A DNA stretch of 64,000 nt, from contig JAOXRS010000012.1 of the NCBI GenBank assembly GCA_025800385.1, positions 105,489 to 169,488 of the forward strand, written 5' to 3'. Shown here in pieces: positions 1-9,431 of the stretch. The first letter of the stretch is position 1; the number at the start of each line of letters is the position of its first letter. Position numbers and translations under genes: made by a program. This DNA is from Candidatus Albibeggiatoa sp. nov. NOAA. Its GTDB lineage: Bacteria; Pseudomonadota; Gammaproteobacteria; Beggiatoales; Beggiatoaceae. The notes below the pieces were generated by a model that ran no database searches, had not been told where the DNA came from, and saw only the letters and a list, made by a program, of their open reading frames with translations.

Positions 1-1
1 A

Positions 2-1312
2 TTATTTGCCATTATGTCGGGTGATGTGAATCCTGCGCATTTAGATGAAGAATATGCAGAAAAAAGTATGTTTCATAAAATCATCGCGCACGGCATGTGG
101 GGTGGTGCTTTAATTTCAACCGTATTGGGTGCGAAATATCCCGGCCCCGGTACGATTTATTTAAGTCAATCTTTAAAATTCAGCCGTCCTGTGACTTTAG
201 GCGATACGATTACGGTTAAATTGACTGCATTGAGCAAAGACGAAGAAAGTCATCGAGTAAAATTTGAGTGCGTTTGTATCAACCAACATGATAAAGCGGT
301 GATTAAAGGTGAGGCGGAAGTGATTGCACCTACTGACAAAATTCGTCGGCAGCAAGTGCCTTTACCTAAAATTCGTTTAGCGGATCGTTATGCAGGCTAT
401 CAACGTTTGATTAGCATGGCTGAGCCGTTACCCGCGATTCGTATGGGTGTGGTGCATCCTGTAAAAGCCAATAGTTTACACGGTGCTGTTCATGCAGCAG
501 AAGCAGGCTTAATTGAACCTGTATTAATTGGTTCTGAGACAAAAATTCGGGCTTTAGCGGAGCAAGAAAATTTAGACATCAGCCAATATCGTTTAGTCAA
601 CACAGAACATAGCCAAGAGGCGGCACATAAAGGTGTGGAGTTGGTACGCCAGTTGGAACTGGATAGCCTTATGCGTGGCAGCTTGAGCTTGCAAGAAATG
701 ATGCATGCAGTGGTCAAGTCGGATACAGGTTTACGCACCGCTCGCCAAATGAGTCATGTGCAAGTGTTGGATGTACCGAGTTATTCGCGTCCGCTATTTT
801 TCACCGATACCGCGTTAAACATCAACCCAAGCTTAAATGTCAAACGAGATATTGTACAAAATGCGATTGATTTAGCGAAAATTTTAGGTGTTGAAGTACC
901 GAAAGTCGCTATTGTTTCTGCGTTGGAAACCATTGACCCAATTTTACCGACAACCTTGGATGCAGCGGCTTTATGCAAAATGGCGGAACGTAGACAGATT
1001 ACAGGTGGGATTATCGATGGGCCTTTAGCTTTTGACAATGTGATTTCTAAAGATGCAGCGGAAGCGAAAGACATTGACTCAGAGATTGCAGGTGAAGCGG
1101 ATATTATCCTCGTACCAAACGCAGAAGCTGGACATTTATTAGCTAAGCAAATTGAATTGTTAGCGGATGGTCAGGCAGCGAATATTGTGATGGGTGCACG
1201 CGTGCCGATTATTTTACCGGGGCGTGCGGACAGCCAATTGTCACAAATTGCATCGTGTGCGATGGCGGTTTTAGTAGCACATCACCGTCTAAACAATCAG
1301 CAAACAGTATAA
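2..1312 (+). CDS. MaoC-like hydratase / phosphate acetyl-butyryltransferase fusion (5' partial)
   Basis: The reading frame is open to the window edge, and the codons before the first internal ATG (position 14) read into the conserved MaoC motif F-A-x-x-S-G-D-x-N-P-x-H. The gene therefore begins outside the window and ATG 14 is not its start. The first ~115 visible residues are the end of a MaoC/R-specific enoyl-CoA hydratase hot-dog domain. From about residue 135 (A-I-R-M-G-V-V-H-P) to the end is a phosphate acetyl/butyryltransferase (PTA_PTB) domain, with the typical M-G-A-R-V-P-I-I-L near the C-terminus. This fusion is known in proteobacteria as bifunctional enoyl-CoA hydratase/phosphate acetyltransferase. 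It would make an acyl-phosphate from acyl-CoA in fatty-acid or storage-polymer metabolism. The fusion identity is strong; the substrate is not known. Confidence 0.88.
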   Translation, partial: LFAIMSGDVNPAHLDEEYAEKSMFHKIIAHGMWGGALISTVLGAKYPGPGTIYLSQSLKFSRPVTLGDTITVKLTALSKDEESHRVKFECVCINQHDKAVIKGEAEVIAPTDKIRRQQVPLPKIRLADRYAGYQRLISMAEPLPAIRMGVVHPVKANSLHGAVHAAEAGLIEPVLIGSETKIRALAEQENLDISQYRLVNTEHSQEAAHKGVELVRQLELDSLMRGSLSLQEMMHAVVKSDTGLRTARQMSHVQVLDVPSYSRPLFFTDTALNINPSLNVKRDIVQNAIDLAKILGVEVPKVAIVSALETIDPILPTTLDAAALCKMAERRQITGGIIDGPLAFDNVISKDAAEAKDIDSEIAGEADIILVPNAEAGHLLAKQIELLADGQAANIVMGARVPIILPGRADSQLSQIASCAMAVLVAHHRLNNQQTV

Positions 1313-1318
1313 ATGTAA

Positions 1319-1356
1319 TAACCGCTCCAATAAGCTAAGTCACTGGGGCGGTTTGT
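1319..1356. terminator. Hairpin terminator between convergent genes
   Basis: The arms AACCGCTCC (1320-1328) and GGGGCGGTT (1345-1353) form a 9-bp stem with one G-T pair, directly after the stop of the PTA gene and before the end of the opposite mscS gene. It could serve both directions. Confidence 0.7.
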
Positions 1357-1361
1357 ATCAA

Positions 1362-2261
1362 TTACGCTTTATCTCTTAACTCTTTTTTCCAGTAAGAGGC
1401 TGCTAATGGCAAGCCATGCTCATGCGCAAACTTCAAAAATGCCTTGCTGACATCACTGACAAATAACGGCTCATTATAAGTTGAAGCCACATAAGCCCTT
1501 GCGACCAAATGAATTGAATTTTCTTCTTGATTAACATAGATTTGCATCGGCTTAGACATTTCGAAATAAGGCGAGGCTTGAATTGAGTCCCAGATAATAT
1601 CCTCTGCACGCTGAATATCTTCATGATTGGCAAAAGGGGCTAAATAAAAATCCATCACACACAATGAAGAACGTTCACCCGCATTGGCAGAAACAAGGTT
1701 TTGACTCCATAAACTACTGGTTGGAATACTGACTAAATCATCATTTAGGGTTTGTAACATTACGTAAAATGTACCAATCGACAACACTTTTCCGCTATGA
1801 CCATTTAAGGTTACGCGATCACCCACTTGAATTGGCTTCGAAAAAACAGCCAATGTTTTAAAAGTTAAACCATTAAGAAAGGCGATTGCTACATTTGCCC
1901 CTGAAGTTAATGACCAGACTAAAATACCTACAAATACTAATGGTAGCGCATGTATATCATCTTTAAATTGTTCAATATCTTTAAATAAAAACATAATGAT
2001 AAAAGGTGAAATAAAGGCAGCAATAATAAAGATAGATGATTGAATTTGTGCTTCAAATCGTGTTGCTGAGAGTTTTTCCGCTGTATTCATAATACTTTCT
2101 GCAGGTAAACCTGCTTGCTCACGGCGTTTTGCTTTAAGTCTGCGACCTCGCTCAAACCACATCTCAGGTAAGAAGAAAGCCATAAATACCAAGGTCATAT
2201 ACAGTAATACAGGTGTGCTGAGGATAGCACTTGCGGCTTCCTTAATTTCTGCTAGACTCAT
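1362..2261 (-). CDS. Small-conductance mechanosensitive channel, MscS family
   Basis: Inner-membrane channel that opens under membrane tension to release osmolytes. Hydrophobic segments lie near residues 17-37, 75-93 and 105-128, followed by the MscS beta domain (about 130-190), which contains P-I-Q-V-G-D-R-V and G-x-V-x-x-I-G-T-F. The C-terminal alpha-beta part runs to about 290. The 299-residue length is normal for a short MscS-like protein. An AAGGAG ribosome site lies about 9 nt before the ATG. It is 13 nt downstream of an uncharacterised gene on the same strand, so the two probably form an operon. Family assignment is firm; conductance and gating specificity cannot be read from the sequence. 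Confidence 0.85.
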   Translation of the reverse strand: MSLAEIKEAASAILSTPVLLYMTLVFMAFFLPEMWFERGRRLKAKRREQAGLPAESIMNTAEKLSATRFEAQIQSSIFIIAAFISPFIIMFLFKDIEQFKDDIHALPLVFVGILVWSLTSGANVAIAFLNGLTFKTLAVFSKPIQVGDRVTLNGHSGKVLSIGTFYVMLQTLNDDLVSIPTSSLWSQNLVSANAGERSSLCVMDFYLAPFANHEDIQRAEDIIWDSIQASPYFEMSKPMQIYVNQEENSIHLVARAYVASTYNEPLFVSDVSKAFLKFAHEHGLPLAASYWKKELRDKA

Positions 2262-2274
2262 ACAGTTTTCTCCT

Positions 2275-3045
2275 TTAGTAGTAACTCTCTAAAACTTCAA
2301 TAAAATCAACACCCATAGTTTCACGCAAACAGAATAAAACTCTTGGCAAAGCTTCCTCTGTAATCGCAAAAAGGGTTTCTCCCAGTTCCTCCCGCCGAGT
2401 AGCCACCCCAATTTTTTCATAGACGGGTAACACTAAACCAGACAAACCATAAGGCATACCCAAATCATTGGCAATTTGTTCAGATGTAGAAGGGCCGCTG
2501 ACTAATAATGTTGCTAAAGCTCGACGTTCATCGCGTGCAGCAGGCGAGGCAATTACCTCTCGTAAAGCTAGATAGTTTTCCATAACTTTACTATCTTCTG
2601 GCTTATAGCCTTCACGTTCAAATTCTTCAAGCTGGCTCATTTCATCTAGCATTTTTCGTCTAATTTTACGAAAAGACCCTTCGATTGAATCCGTTTCAGG
2701 CATCACAATATCAAAATTTTTAGCCCCTTTTAGGAATGCATAAGAAAACGCATCAATTTCAAAGTAGATTTTACCGTGTGACTTATCAATGACTTTTTCG
2801 CTATTACGTACAAATTTTTTAATTGCACCAAAATGGTCAGGCCTCCGACGAAACAAACGCCCAACAGAGCTGATATGCATTGGCTTGCCTTCACCTAACT
2901 GTTTGCGTAAATCAGTGTATACCTGTTTAAGTGCTGCTTTGTAATCATCAGCTTGTTCCGCTTTTGCATGCATATTGGTCGCATCAAATACATCGTCTGC
3001 TTTCATCAACGGCCATCCTACCGTTAAAATTGTGTCAATTGCCAT
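2275..3045 (-). CDS. Uncharacterised protein with C-terminal winged-helix-like region
   Basis: I do not recognise the family. The 256-residue protein is charged and soluble, with no signal peptide or membrane segment. Residues ~30-75 are basic (S-V-G-R-L-F-R-R-R-P-D-H) and could bind nucleic acid. Residues ~120-150 are helical and rich in Lys/Arg/Glu. Residues ~185-230 (S-E-Q-I-A-N-D-L-G-M-P-Y-G-L) look like a MarR/ArsR-type helix-turn-helix with a following wing. It is the first gene of an operon with the mscS-like gene, so it may be a regulator or envelope-stress accessory; that is inference only. An AGGAA ribosome site precedes the ATG. Confidence 0.55.
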   Translation of the reverse strand: MAIDTILTVGWPLMKADDVFDATNMHAKAEQADDYKAALKQVYTDLRKQLGEGKPMHISSVGRLFRRRPDHFGAIKKFVRNSEKVIDKSHGKIYFEIDAFSYAFLKGAKNFDIVMPETDSIEGSFRKIRRKMLDEMSQLEEFEREGYKPEDSKVMENYLALREVIASPAARDERRALATLLVSGPSTSEQIANDLGMPYGLSGLVLPVYEKIGVATRREELGETLFAITEEALPRVLFCLRETMGVDFIEVLESYY

Positions 3046-3271
3046 AGCATTTGCGTTCCTAAATGTGAAATAAGAAGATAGAAATATTTTTTAATTTAAA
3101 GTGTAAGTGTTGTAACTTAAAAGATTATGCATCAAAAGTGTAACAATGTTTATTGATTTAATACAATGTTTTTATCGATATAATATTAAATTGTAAATTT
3201 AAAAACAAAATGAATTCAAAAGATTATATGTTTGAATATAATGAACTTAAAAACATTATCAAAGTAAAAGA

Positions 3272-3285
3272 TTGATTTTGGTCAA
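3272..3285 (+). promoter_or_regulatory. Crp/Fnr-type box (TTGAT-N4-GTCAA)
   Basis: TTGATTTTGGTCAA matches the NNR/DNR/FNR dyad TTGAT-N4-(A/G)TCAA. It lies 122 nt before nnrS and between divergent genes. NnrS genes are classically controlled by NO-responsive Crp/Fnr regulators, which makes the match meaningful. Confidence 0.6.
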
Positions 3286-3347
3286 GGAGATATTTTTATG
3301 TATTTAGTTTTATATCGCTTGTAAAGTACAGCATTTGGCCAATATAT

Positions 3348-3361
3348 TTGATAAGCATCAA
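3348..3361 (+). promoter_or_regulatory. Perfect FNR-type box (TTGAT-N4-ATCAA)
   Basis: TTGATAAGCATCAA is a perfect match to the FNR/DNR dyad, 46 nt before the nnrS ATG and 76 nt downstream of a second box. The closeness to the start suggests either activation from the upstream site with this one overlapping the promoter, or a promoter very near this site. The whole 3046-3407 intergenic region is otherwise AT-rich and shows no ORF. Confidence 0.65.
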
Positions 3362-3407
3362 AACCATGAAATCATACAAAGTTGGCGTAATTAAATAAGG
3401 ACAAAAC

Positions 3408-4616
3408 ATGGCATTACATAGCATAAACATATCCAATTCCCCACCCAATAATCCAAAGGCCTTTGCTTTGTTTTATTTAGGATTTCGGCCATTTTTCTTG
3501 GGAGCAGGTTTATTTGCTGTTTTTTCCATGTTAGCGTGGATGCTGATTTATGCAGGTCAAGTGTCTTTACCTCTATCGGGTATACCAATGACATATTGGC
3601 ACGCGCATGAAATGATTTATGGTTATGGTTTGGCAGTGATTGCAGGTTTTTTACTAACTGCTACGAAAAACTGGACAGGACAACAAACCTTGCATGGTTG
3701 GGGGTTAACTGCACTGTTTAGTTTATGGGTTATTGCTCGTTTGATGCCTTTATTTAATATGCCAATTCTGTGGATTGCTATAGTCGATTTAAGTTTTTGT
3801 CTATTTCTGATTGTTTCAATTGCATGGCCAATTATCAAAGTCCGTCAATGGCAACAATTAATCCTGCTGGTTAATATTTCCTTACTCACTATTGGTAATG
3901 CTTTATTTTATGCAGGTTTATTAGGCTATGTCAGCCAAGGGGGGCAATGGGGTTTATATTTCGGCTTATATTTAGTCATCGGCTTAATCATGATTATGGG
4001 ACGGCGAGTAATCCCATTTTTTATTGAACGCGGTGCAGGTTATCCTGTCAAATTAAAGAATTGGTTATGGTTAGATATAAGTAGTGTGGCAGTTTTTGTG
4101 ATTTTCTTTATTTTAGCGACATTCACCCAGCATACAGAATATGTGGCAATGGTTGCACTGTTGGTTTTTGCCTTACATAGCTTACGTTTATGGGGTTGGT
4201 ACACGGCAGGTATTTGGAAAAAATCGCTATTGTGGAGTCTTTATGTTTCATATGCCACGATTGTATTAGGATTCTTATTATATTCGCTAAGTTACTATTT
4301 TAGTTGGTTTCCATTATTGGCGATTCATTTATTTGCGATTGGTGGAATAGGTTTGATGACTTTGAGCATGATGGCGCGAGTCGCATTAGGACATACAGGA
4401 CGTAATGTGCAACAGCCACCTATGATTTTGCATTACTTATTTTTGATTCTATGTGCCAGCGTGATTTCACGGGTTGTGATGCCCTTATTAATGTGGGATT
4501 TATATTTTTACTGGGTATTGGGTTCGCAAATTTTATGGATTATCGCGTTTTCAGGCTTCGTTTATGTTTACACACCTATCCTGATTCGTCCACGCGTTGA
4601 TAATGTTATCGGTTAA
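3408..4616 (+). CDS. nnrS: NnrS family heme-copper membrane protein
   Basis: NnrS is a polytopic inner-membrane protein containing heme and copper that protects denitrifying or NO-exposed bacteria against nitrosative stress. The N-terminus carries the family signature F-A-L-F-Y-L-G-F-R-P-F-F-L-G-A-G (about residues 20-36). W-H-A-H-E-M-I-Y-G-Y-G (about 65-75) follows, with histidines thought to bind metal. About twelve hydrophobic helices fill the 402 residues, a normal family length. Further conserved motifs are M-G-R-R-V-I-P-F-F (~198) and M-A-R-V-A-L-G-H-T-G-R (~325). AAGGA at 3397-3401 is the ribosome site. Two Crp/Fnr boxes lie upstream. No nitrite or NO reductase gene is visible in the window. 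Confidence 0.93.
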   Translation: MALHSINISNSPPNNPKAFALFYLGFRPFFLGAGLFAVFSMLAWMLIYAGQVSLPLSGIPMTYWHAHEMIYGYGLAVIAGFLLTATKNWTGQQTLHGWGLTALFSLWVIARLMPLFNMPILWIAIVDLSFCLFLIVSIAWPIIKVRQWQQLILLVNISLLTIGNALFYAGLLGYVSQGGQWGLYFGLYLVIGLIMIMGRRVIPFFIERGAGYPVKLKNWLWLDISSVAVFVIFFILATFTQHTEYVAMVALLVFALHSLRLWGWYTAGIWKKSLLWSLYVSYATIVLGFLLYSLSYYFSWFPLLAIHLFAIGGIGLMTLSMMARVALGHTGRNVQQPPMILHYLFLILCASVISRVVMPLLMWDLYFYWVLGSQILWIIAFSGFVYVYTPILIRPRVDNVIG

Positions 4617-4625
4617 TGAATGATT

Positions 4626-4662
4626 TAAAAAGCCCCAAAGCGCAATGTTTTGAGGCTTTTTA
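4626..4662. terminator. Bidirectional terminator nnrS / hybrid kinase
   Basis: AAAAGCCCCAAA and TTTTGAGGCTTTTT form an imperfect stem with A-run and T-run flanks, so it works on both strands. It lies between the stops of two convergent genes. Confidence 0.75.
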
Positions 4663-4666
4663 TCGT

Positions 4667-7303
4667 TTAGAGAGTTTTCTTATGGGTTGTCTTGGCTAAT
4701 AAATCTCGAACATGGCGCAGCAATTCATCTCGGTGATAAGCACCTTTTTGGAATACGGTATCAACGCGATTATTCAACCACACCCGATCTTCAATCGTAA
4801 TATCTTTGGCCGTTAAAACCACAACAGGAATATGCCGCCATTCTGGATGTTTACGTAAATTGACAATAAACTCAAACCCATCCATTTCTGGCATCATCAA
4901 ATCTAACAAAATCAAATCAGGTTTATATTTTTCCAAGCTGCGCAATGCCATTTCCCCATTACCTGCTTCAATCACTTGCCAGCCCGCTTTATTGAGCATC
5001 CGTGTTACCATATCACGGGTACGCTCATCATCTTCCGCAACCATCACACTGAACGGTGGACGTTCGGCACGATATTTACGCAGTACAGCGGTTAATTGGT
5101 CACGACTAATTGGCTTGGTTAAATATTCAGCTGCACCAAGTGAATAGCCAATATCTTTATCTTCGACTAAGGTCAACATAATGACAGGAATATGTGCTAA
5201 ATCAGGGTCTTGCTTCAGGCGGTTTAATACTTCCCAGCCATCCATCCCCGGCATCATTACATCTAAGGTAATCGCATTAGGACGTAATTTCCGCGCAAGC
5301 TTCAGACCTTCTTGACCACTGGAAGCCACGGCGACTTGATAGCCAATTTTACTTAAATAAGTCTTAAGCAAGGTACGTGCAGCGGTATCATCATCGACCA
5401 CCAATACAACCCCACCTTCTGCTGGCATTGACAGTGCACCTGACGCAGGTAACGCTTCTTTTTCATCACTGTCAAACTCCTGCGGCAATAGCTCAGCAGG
5501 TAGTTGCACTGTAAACGTACTGCCTTTGCCAAATTCACTTTCTACACTAATTGTACCGTGCATCATATGAGAGAAATGCTTGGTGATTGCTAAACCTAAA
5601 CCTGTACCACCGTATTTTCTTGTCGTCGAAGCGTCTGCTTGTGTGAAGCTTTGGAATAATTTTTCTTGCTGATCCGTGGTCATGCCAATGCCATCATCGG
5701 ATACTTTGAATCGTATCCAGCGATGTTCGCCACGTTCAAAACTTTGTACATCTAATGTCACATGGCCTTGTTCAGTGAATTTCGAGGCATTACTCAAAAG
5801 GTTTAAAAGAATTTGTCGGGTTTTGGTTAAATCTGAGTGCATTTCCCCCAAGGAAGTACCACGTATCACATTTAATGTATTGGCTTTATTCTCAATCAAT
5901 GGCTGAATTGTGGTTACAATATTATCAATCATGGCATTCAGGCTGAAAGTTTCCACATATAAATCCATTTTGCCTGCTTCAATCTTAGAAATATCTAAAA
6001 TGTCATTGATTAAGCCCAGTAAATGTTTAGCTGCTGCATGGATACTTTTTACATCGGCGACTAAATCAAATTCTTGCGCCACATCGCGTAACTCTTCCTC
6101 CAACATTTCGCTATAACCAATAATCGCATTCATTGGGGTACGCAACTCATGGCTCATATTAGCTAAGAATTGACTCTTGGCAAGGTTCGCCTCTTCAGCT
6201 CGATGTTTGGCTGATTTCAGTTCTTCAGCAACCCGTTTTTGTGCGGTAATATTTTCAACATTTGACCATGCATGTAATTCGTTATCTCGCTCAATAATCA
6301 GTGCAGAAATACGCACAGGTATGGTGTAACCATCTTTATGTTGGTAAATTTTCTCAACAGGCCCATAGTGTCCGCCCGCACCAAGTTGTCTAAATTCCAG
6401 TTTTGCCGCTTCAATGTCGTCTTCAATCACAATATCCCAGTAATTAAGGCGGTGCACTTCCGTCACGGGGTAACCAATAATGCGAGCAAATGCAGGATTC
6501 ACTGTGACAAATAGGCCACTATCTAGCTTCCATAATGATAAGCCGACCAAGGTTGCTTTTAATAAGTTGCGATTATCTTGCTCACTGTCACACATGCCTT
6601 TATAAGATCGTTGCAGGTTTATCCGCATGGTGTTGATAGCGGTGATGACATGTTCTAATTCATCAGCAGACTCTTCTAATTGGGAGGAGCGATCTAAGGT
6701 TAAAACTTTATCTAAGCTATCAGGATCAAGCTGCTCTGTATATCGCGCAATTTTATTCAGATGGCGAGCGACCATTTTATGAAAGCCCCACAAGATAAAA
6801 ATCGCGACTAGAAAAATAGCTGCAGCATTGGCAATTAGCGCAACAACAGCACGGTTCATTAGCCGCCCATAAATATTTTCTGTGGTGGCAACAAGGTATA
6901 ATTGGCCTAAATAAACTTGGAAATCATCTTGTTTGTGAAATAGTTCAAATTTATGTTGTAAAAGTAAATAATCCTGTTTGGCTGTACCATATTCAATAAT
7001 AATATTATTTTCTATATCAGTAATATAGACATGCTGCATACCAGAAAGGTTAGCTATATCTCTTAAAAACATGCTGACTTCTTTGGTTTCTTTAAGCCAT
7101 AAATGTTTACTAATATTATCTAGATAATTAGTCTCAATATATTGAATCCACTTTTCAAGATTTTTAATATCCGTTCTATATTCCATTCCTAACTGAATAG
7201 AAGTAGTAAGCAATGTTATCAAAAAGCTGACAAGCATCACGTAAAAAGTGAATTGGTAAGCAATTTTGCGTTTAAATTTAAACAGTTTCAAAATTTTTCT
7301 CAC
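4667..7303 (-). CDS. Hybrid sensor histidine kinase (TM-HAMP-PAS-HisKA-HATPase-REC-REC)
   Basis: Membrane two-component kinase of 878 residues. TM1 is at about 15-40 and TM2 about 153-175, with a ~110-residue periplasmic loop between them as the likely sensor. A HAMP-like linker spans ~176-230 and a PAS domain ~245-355. The phosphorylated His is 385 in [12 protein letters not shown]. The ATPase domain shows [10 protein letters not shown] (~500), D-D-G-I-G-M (~537) and G-G-T-G-L-G-L-A-I (~566). Two receiver domains follow with phosphoacceptor Asp 681 and Asp 801, each in a D-x-M-M-P-x-M-D-G motif. No output domain or HPt is fused, so phosphate probably passes to separate proteins. It stands alone, and the signal is unknown. 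Confidence 0.93.
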   Translation of the reverse strand: MRKILKLFKFKRKIAYQFTFYVMLVSFLITLLTTSIQLGMEYRTDIKNLEKWIQYIETNYLDNISKHLWLKETKEVSMFLRDIANLSGMQHVYITDIENNIIIEYGTAKQDYLLLQHKFELFHKQDDFQVYLGQLYLVATTENIYGRLMNRAVVALIANAAAIFLVAIFILWGFHKMVARHLNKIARYTEQLDPDSLDKVLTLDRSSQLEESADELEHVITAINTMRINLQRSYKGMCDSEQDNRNLLKATLVGLSLWKLDSGLFVTVNPAFARIIGYPVTEVHRLNYWDIVIEDDIEAAKLEFRQLGAGGHYGPVEKIYQHKDGYTIPVRISALIIERDNELHAWSNVENITAQKRVAEELKSAKHRAEEANLAKSQFLANMSHELRTPMNAIIGYSEMLEEELRDVAQEFDLVADVKSIHAAAKHLLGLINDILDISKIEAGKMDLYVETFSLNAMIDNIVTTIQPLIENKANTLNVIRGTSLGEMHSDLTKTRQILLNLLSNASKFTEQGHVTLDVQSFERGEHRWIRFKVSDDGIGMTTDQQEKLFQSFTQADASTTRKYGGTGLGLAITKHFSHMMHGTISVESEFGKGSTFTVQLPAELLPQEFDSDEKEALPASGALSMPAEGGVVLVVDDDTAARTLLKTYLSKIGYQVAVASSGQEGLKLARKLRPNAITLDVMMPGMDGWEVLNRLKQDPDLAHIPVIMLTLVEDKDIGYSLGAAEYLTKPISRDQLTAVLRKYRAERPPFSVMVAEDDERTRDMVTRMLNKAGWQVIEAGNGEMALRSLEKYKPDLILLDLMMPEMDGFEFIVNLRKHPEWRHIPVVVLTAKDITIEDRVWLNNRVDTVFQKGAYHRDELLRHVRDLLAKTTHKKTL

Positions 7304-7824
7304 TTTGACGTGTTTCTATGACACGATTCTAACGATTCATTGGGCATTTGCAATATTTTAATACAGAAAACTAGGGAGTTTTAGGTTTTTAGCTTATTAG
7401 TTTAAACCTATCTATTTATTTTTTGAACGCAAGATTACGTATTATGAACGGAAATGCTCACACTATCATTGTTTTTAAGTGGTTTCATAGATATTTTTCT
7501 ATTTAACAACACCTGTAAATTGTCAGTTTATATCGTTGCGATTGAGAGCAATATATCTAATATTAATAATATGGCTTTATAGCATCAAAGAGATAGCGAT
7601 ACTAAGCTTTTGTAAATAATTAATATTTTTGGTTTGGCTGGTCAATTTTCCCTCATAAATAAAAAAGCATTGGCTAATAATCCAGATATTTCTCTTATAT
7701 CAAATGGAATCATTGAAACGCTTCTTTTATTTTTATATCAATCGTATAGAATAGTTTATTAGATAAGTAATTGATAATTGTTTACTGTTCACTGATAATT
7801 GGTCACTGTTAATAAGAGGGGACG
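7304..7824. other. 520-bp intergenic region between divergent kinase and CBS genes
   Basis: Very AT-rich with no ORF of note and no tRNA-like or rRNA-like sequence. It must hold the divergent promoters of the kinase and the CBS-protein gene; I could not pick convincing -35/-10 pairs. Its last ~50 bases are a run of 7-base units, listed separately. Confidence 0.5.
7772..7813 (+). repeat. Six in-register degenerate heptamers upstream of the CBS gene
   Basis: The 42 bases split without gaps into TGATAAT, TGTTTAC, TGTTCAC, TGATAAT, TGGTCAC and TGTTAAT. All begin with TG, and three end in TTAC, TCAC or TCAC. The first three and last three units form a 21-base direct repeat. It ends right before the ribosome site AAGAGGGG and ATG 7825. 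Confidence 0.7.
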
Positions 7825-8271
7825 ATGATGATAACCGTACAAGATTTAATGAGTGAGCAACTTTTTACTTTATCTCCGACTGATACTGTGCATGAAGCCA
7901 GAGAAACAATGCTCAAAAACCGTATTCGCCATATTCCGATTGTGGATGACGAAGGGGAATTTGTGGGTTTAGTGACCAAGCACGATATTTTAGATGTTTC
8001 CGTCTCTGCACTAGCTGAAATTGATAATGATACCCGTGATGAGTTGGAATCTGCTATTCCTTTGGGTGAAATTATGTTGACAGATATTACCATTGCTTAT
8101 GCAGAATCTAGCTTATTAGAAGCGGCTAAATTTATGTTAGAGCAAAAACATGGCTGCTTGCCTGTCCTCCAAGATGGTCAACTGATTGGTATTTTAACCG
8201 AAGCAGACTTTGTAAAATTAGCCTTGCATTTGATGCAGCGTTTAGATGAAATCGAATCAGGCAAAGTATAA
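7825..8271 (+). CDS. Tandem CBS-domain protein
   Basis: A 148-residue cytoplasmic protein made of two CBS domains (about 5-62 and 78-135), as in proteins that sense adenine nucleotides or act as regulatory modules. Typical CBS sequence is visible: N-R-I-R-H-I-P-I-V-D-D-E-G-E-F-V-G in the first, and H-G-C-L-P-V-L-Q-D-G-Q-L-I-G in the second. The ribosome site GAGGGGA lies 4-10 nt before ATG 7825; a second ATG follows directly. No catalytic domain is fused. It is followed 64 nt later by dapA, possibly co-transcribed. The regulated target is unknown. Confidence 0.85.
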   Translation: MMITVQDLMSEQLFTLSPTDTVHEARETMLKNRIRHIPIVDDEGEFVGLVTKHDILDVSVSALAEIDNDTRDELESAIPLGEIMLTDITIAYAESSLLEAAKFMLEQKHGCLPVLQDGQLIGILTEADFVKLALHLMQRLDEIESGKV

Positions 8272-8335
8272 CTTGTCATTCCATAATCAGCGACGTATCA
8301 TAAGCGGTTACTTGTAAAAGCTGGAGTTTTATTCA

Positions 8336-9214
8336 ATGTTTCAAGGCAGTATTGTTGCACTCGTTACACCGATGACTGATGACGGGCAAGTCAATTACGA
8401 TAGCTTGCGCGGCTTGGTCGAGTTTCACATTGAAAACCAAACTGATGCCCTTGTTGCGGTTGGCACAACTGGCGAATCTGCGACTTTAAATCATAAAGAG
8501 CACGGTGAGGTGATTCGTAAGGTGATCGAGTTTGCCAATAAACGGGTGCCTGTGATTGCTGGAACAGGGTCAAATTCTACAGCTGAAGCGATTGAATTAA
8601 GTCAACAAGCACAAGCTGATGGTGCGGACGCATGTTTGTTGGTAACACCTTACTATAATAAGCCCACTCAAGAAGGCTTATATCAGCATTACAAAGCCAT
8701 TGCTGAAGCTTTAGAAATCCCTGTGATTTTATATAATGTACCGGGACGTACAGCATGTGATATGTTACCTGAAACGGTTAAACGTTTATCAACGATTAAA
8801 AACATTGTCGGTATCAAAGAAGCATGGACAGATACCCAACGTATCAAAGATTTAGCGTGTTTTGCGAGCGATGATTTCGTGATTTTAAGTGGTGATGATG
8901 CAACTGCGCTTGACGTGGTGTATGCAGGCGGAAAAGGTACGATTTCCGTCACTGCTAACGTTGCACCGAAAATGATGCACGAGATGATCGCACATGGTTT
9001 AGCAGGTCGTAAAGCAGAAGCGGAAGAGTTGAATCAAAAATTGATGGGTTTGCATAAAAACTTATTTGTTGAATCCAACCCTATCCCTGTGAAATACGCG
9101 GTACATAAATTAGGCTTGATGGGTGAAGGCATTCGTTTACCTTTGTTGCCATTGAGTGAAGAACATCGCGGCACAGTTGATAAAGCCATGCAACAGGCCG
9201 ATATTAACGTTTAA
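8336..9214 (+). CDS. dapA: 4-hydroxy-tetrahydrodipicolinate synthase
   Basis: Condenses pyruvate and aspartate semialdehyde, the first committed step of the diaminopimelate/lysine pathway, in the cytoplasm. The 292 residues match the family. Motifs include G-S-I-V-A-L-V-T-P-M, the V-G-T-T-G-E-S-A-T-L loop, the tyrosine in V-T-P-Y-Y-N-K-P, Y-N-V-P-G-R-T, and the Schiff-base lysine in I-V-G-I-K-E-A. GGAG precedes the ATG. It lies upstream of bamC, the arrangement long known from enterobacteria (dapA-nlpB), but here two small ORFs and a hairpin lie between them. Confidence 0.97.
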   Translation: MFQGSIVALVTPMTDDGQVNYDSLRGLVEFHIENQTDALVAVGTTGESATLNHKEHGEVIRKVIEFANKRVPVIAGTGSNSTAEAIELSQQAQADGADACLLVTPYYNKPTQEGLYQHYKAIAEALEIPVILYNVPGRTACDMLPETVKRLSTIKNIVGIKEAWTDTQRIKDLACFASDDFVILSGDDATALDVVYAGGKGTISVTANVAPKMMHEMIAHGLAGRKAEAEELNQKLMGLHKNLFVESNPIPVKYAVHKLGLMGEGIRLPLLPLSEEHRGTVDKAMQQADINV

Positions 9215-9226
9215 TATTATTGAAAG

Positions 9227-9269
9227 CTCATGAAATTATGATGTCACTTTAAAGTCATTGTTTCATGAG
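9227..9269 (+). terminator. Long inverted repeat after dapA
   Basis: CTCATGAAA (9227-9235) and TTTCATGAG (9261-9269) are perfect 9-bp arms around a 25-base loop. No T-run follows, so it may be a weak terminator or an mRNA-stabilising hairpin separating dapA from the bamC part of the cluster. Confidence 0.5.
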
Positions 9270-9431
9270 TTGCTGCGCCCGCTAGTTAAGTTGCTCAAAG
9301 GTAGCACAACAAATTCTTATTGCTAAATATATCAGTATTAAAAAATGTTTGTTTTGTGATTTAGTTAGACAACGGGGAAATCTATCATTTTAGAATTAAA
9401 AAGTGATATTGATAACAGTATACCGTGGCGA

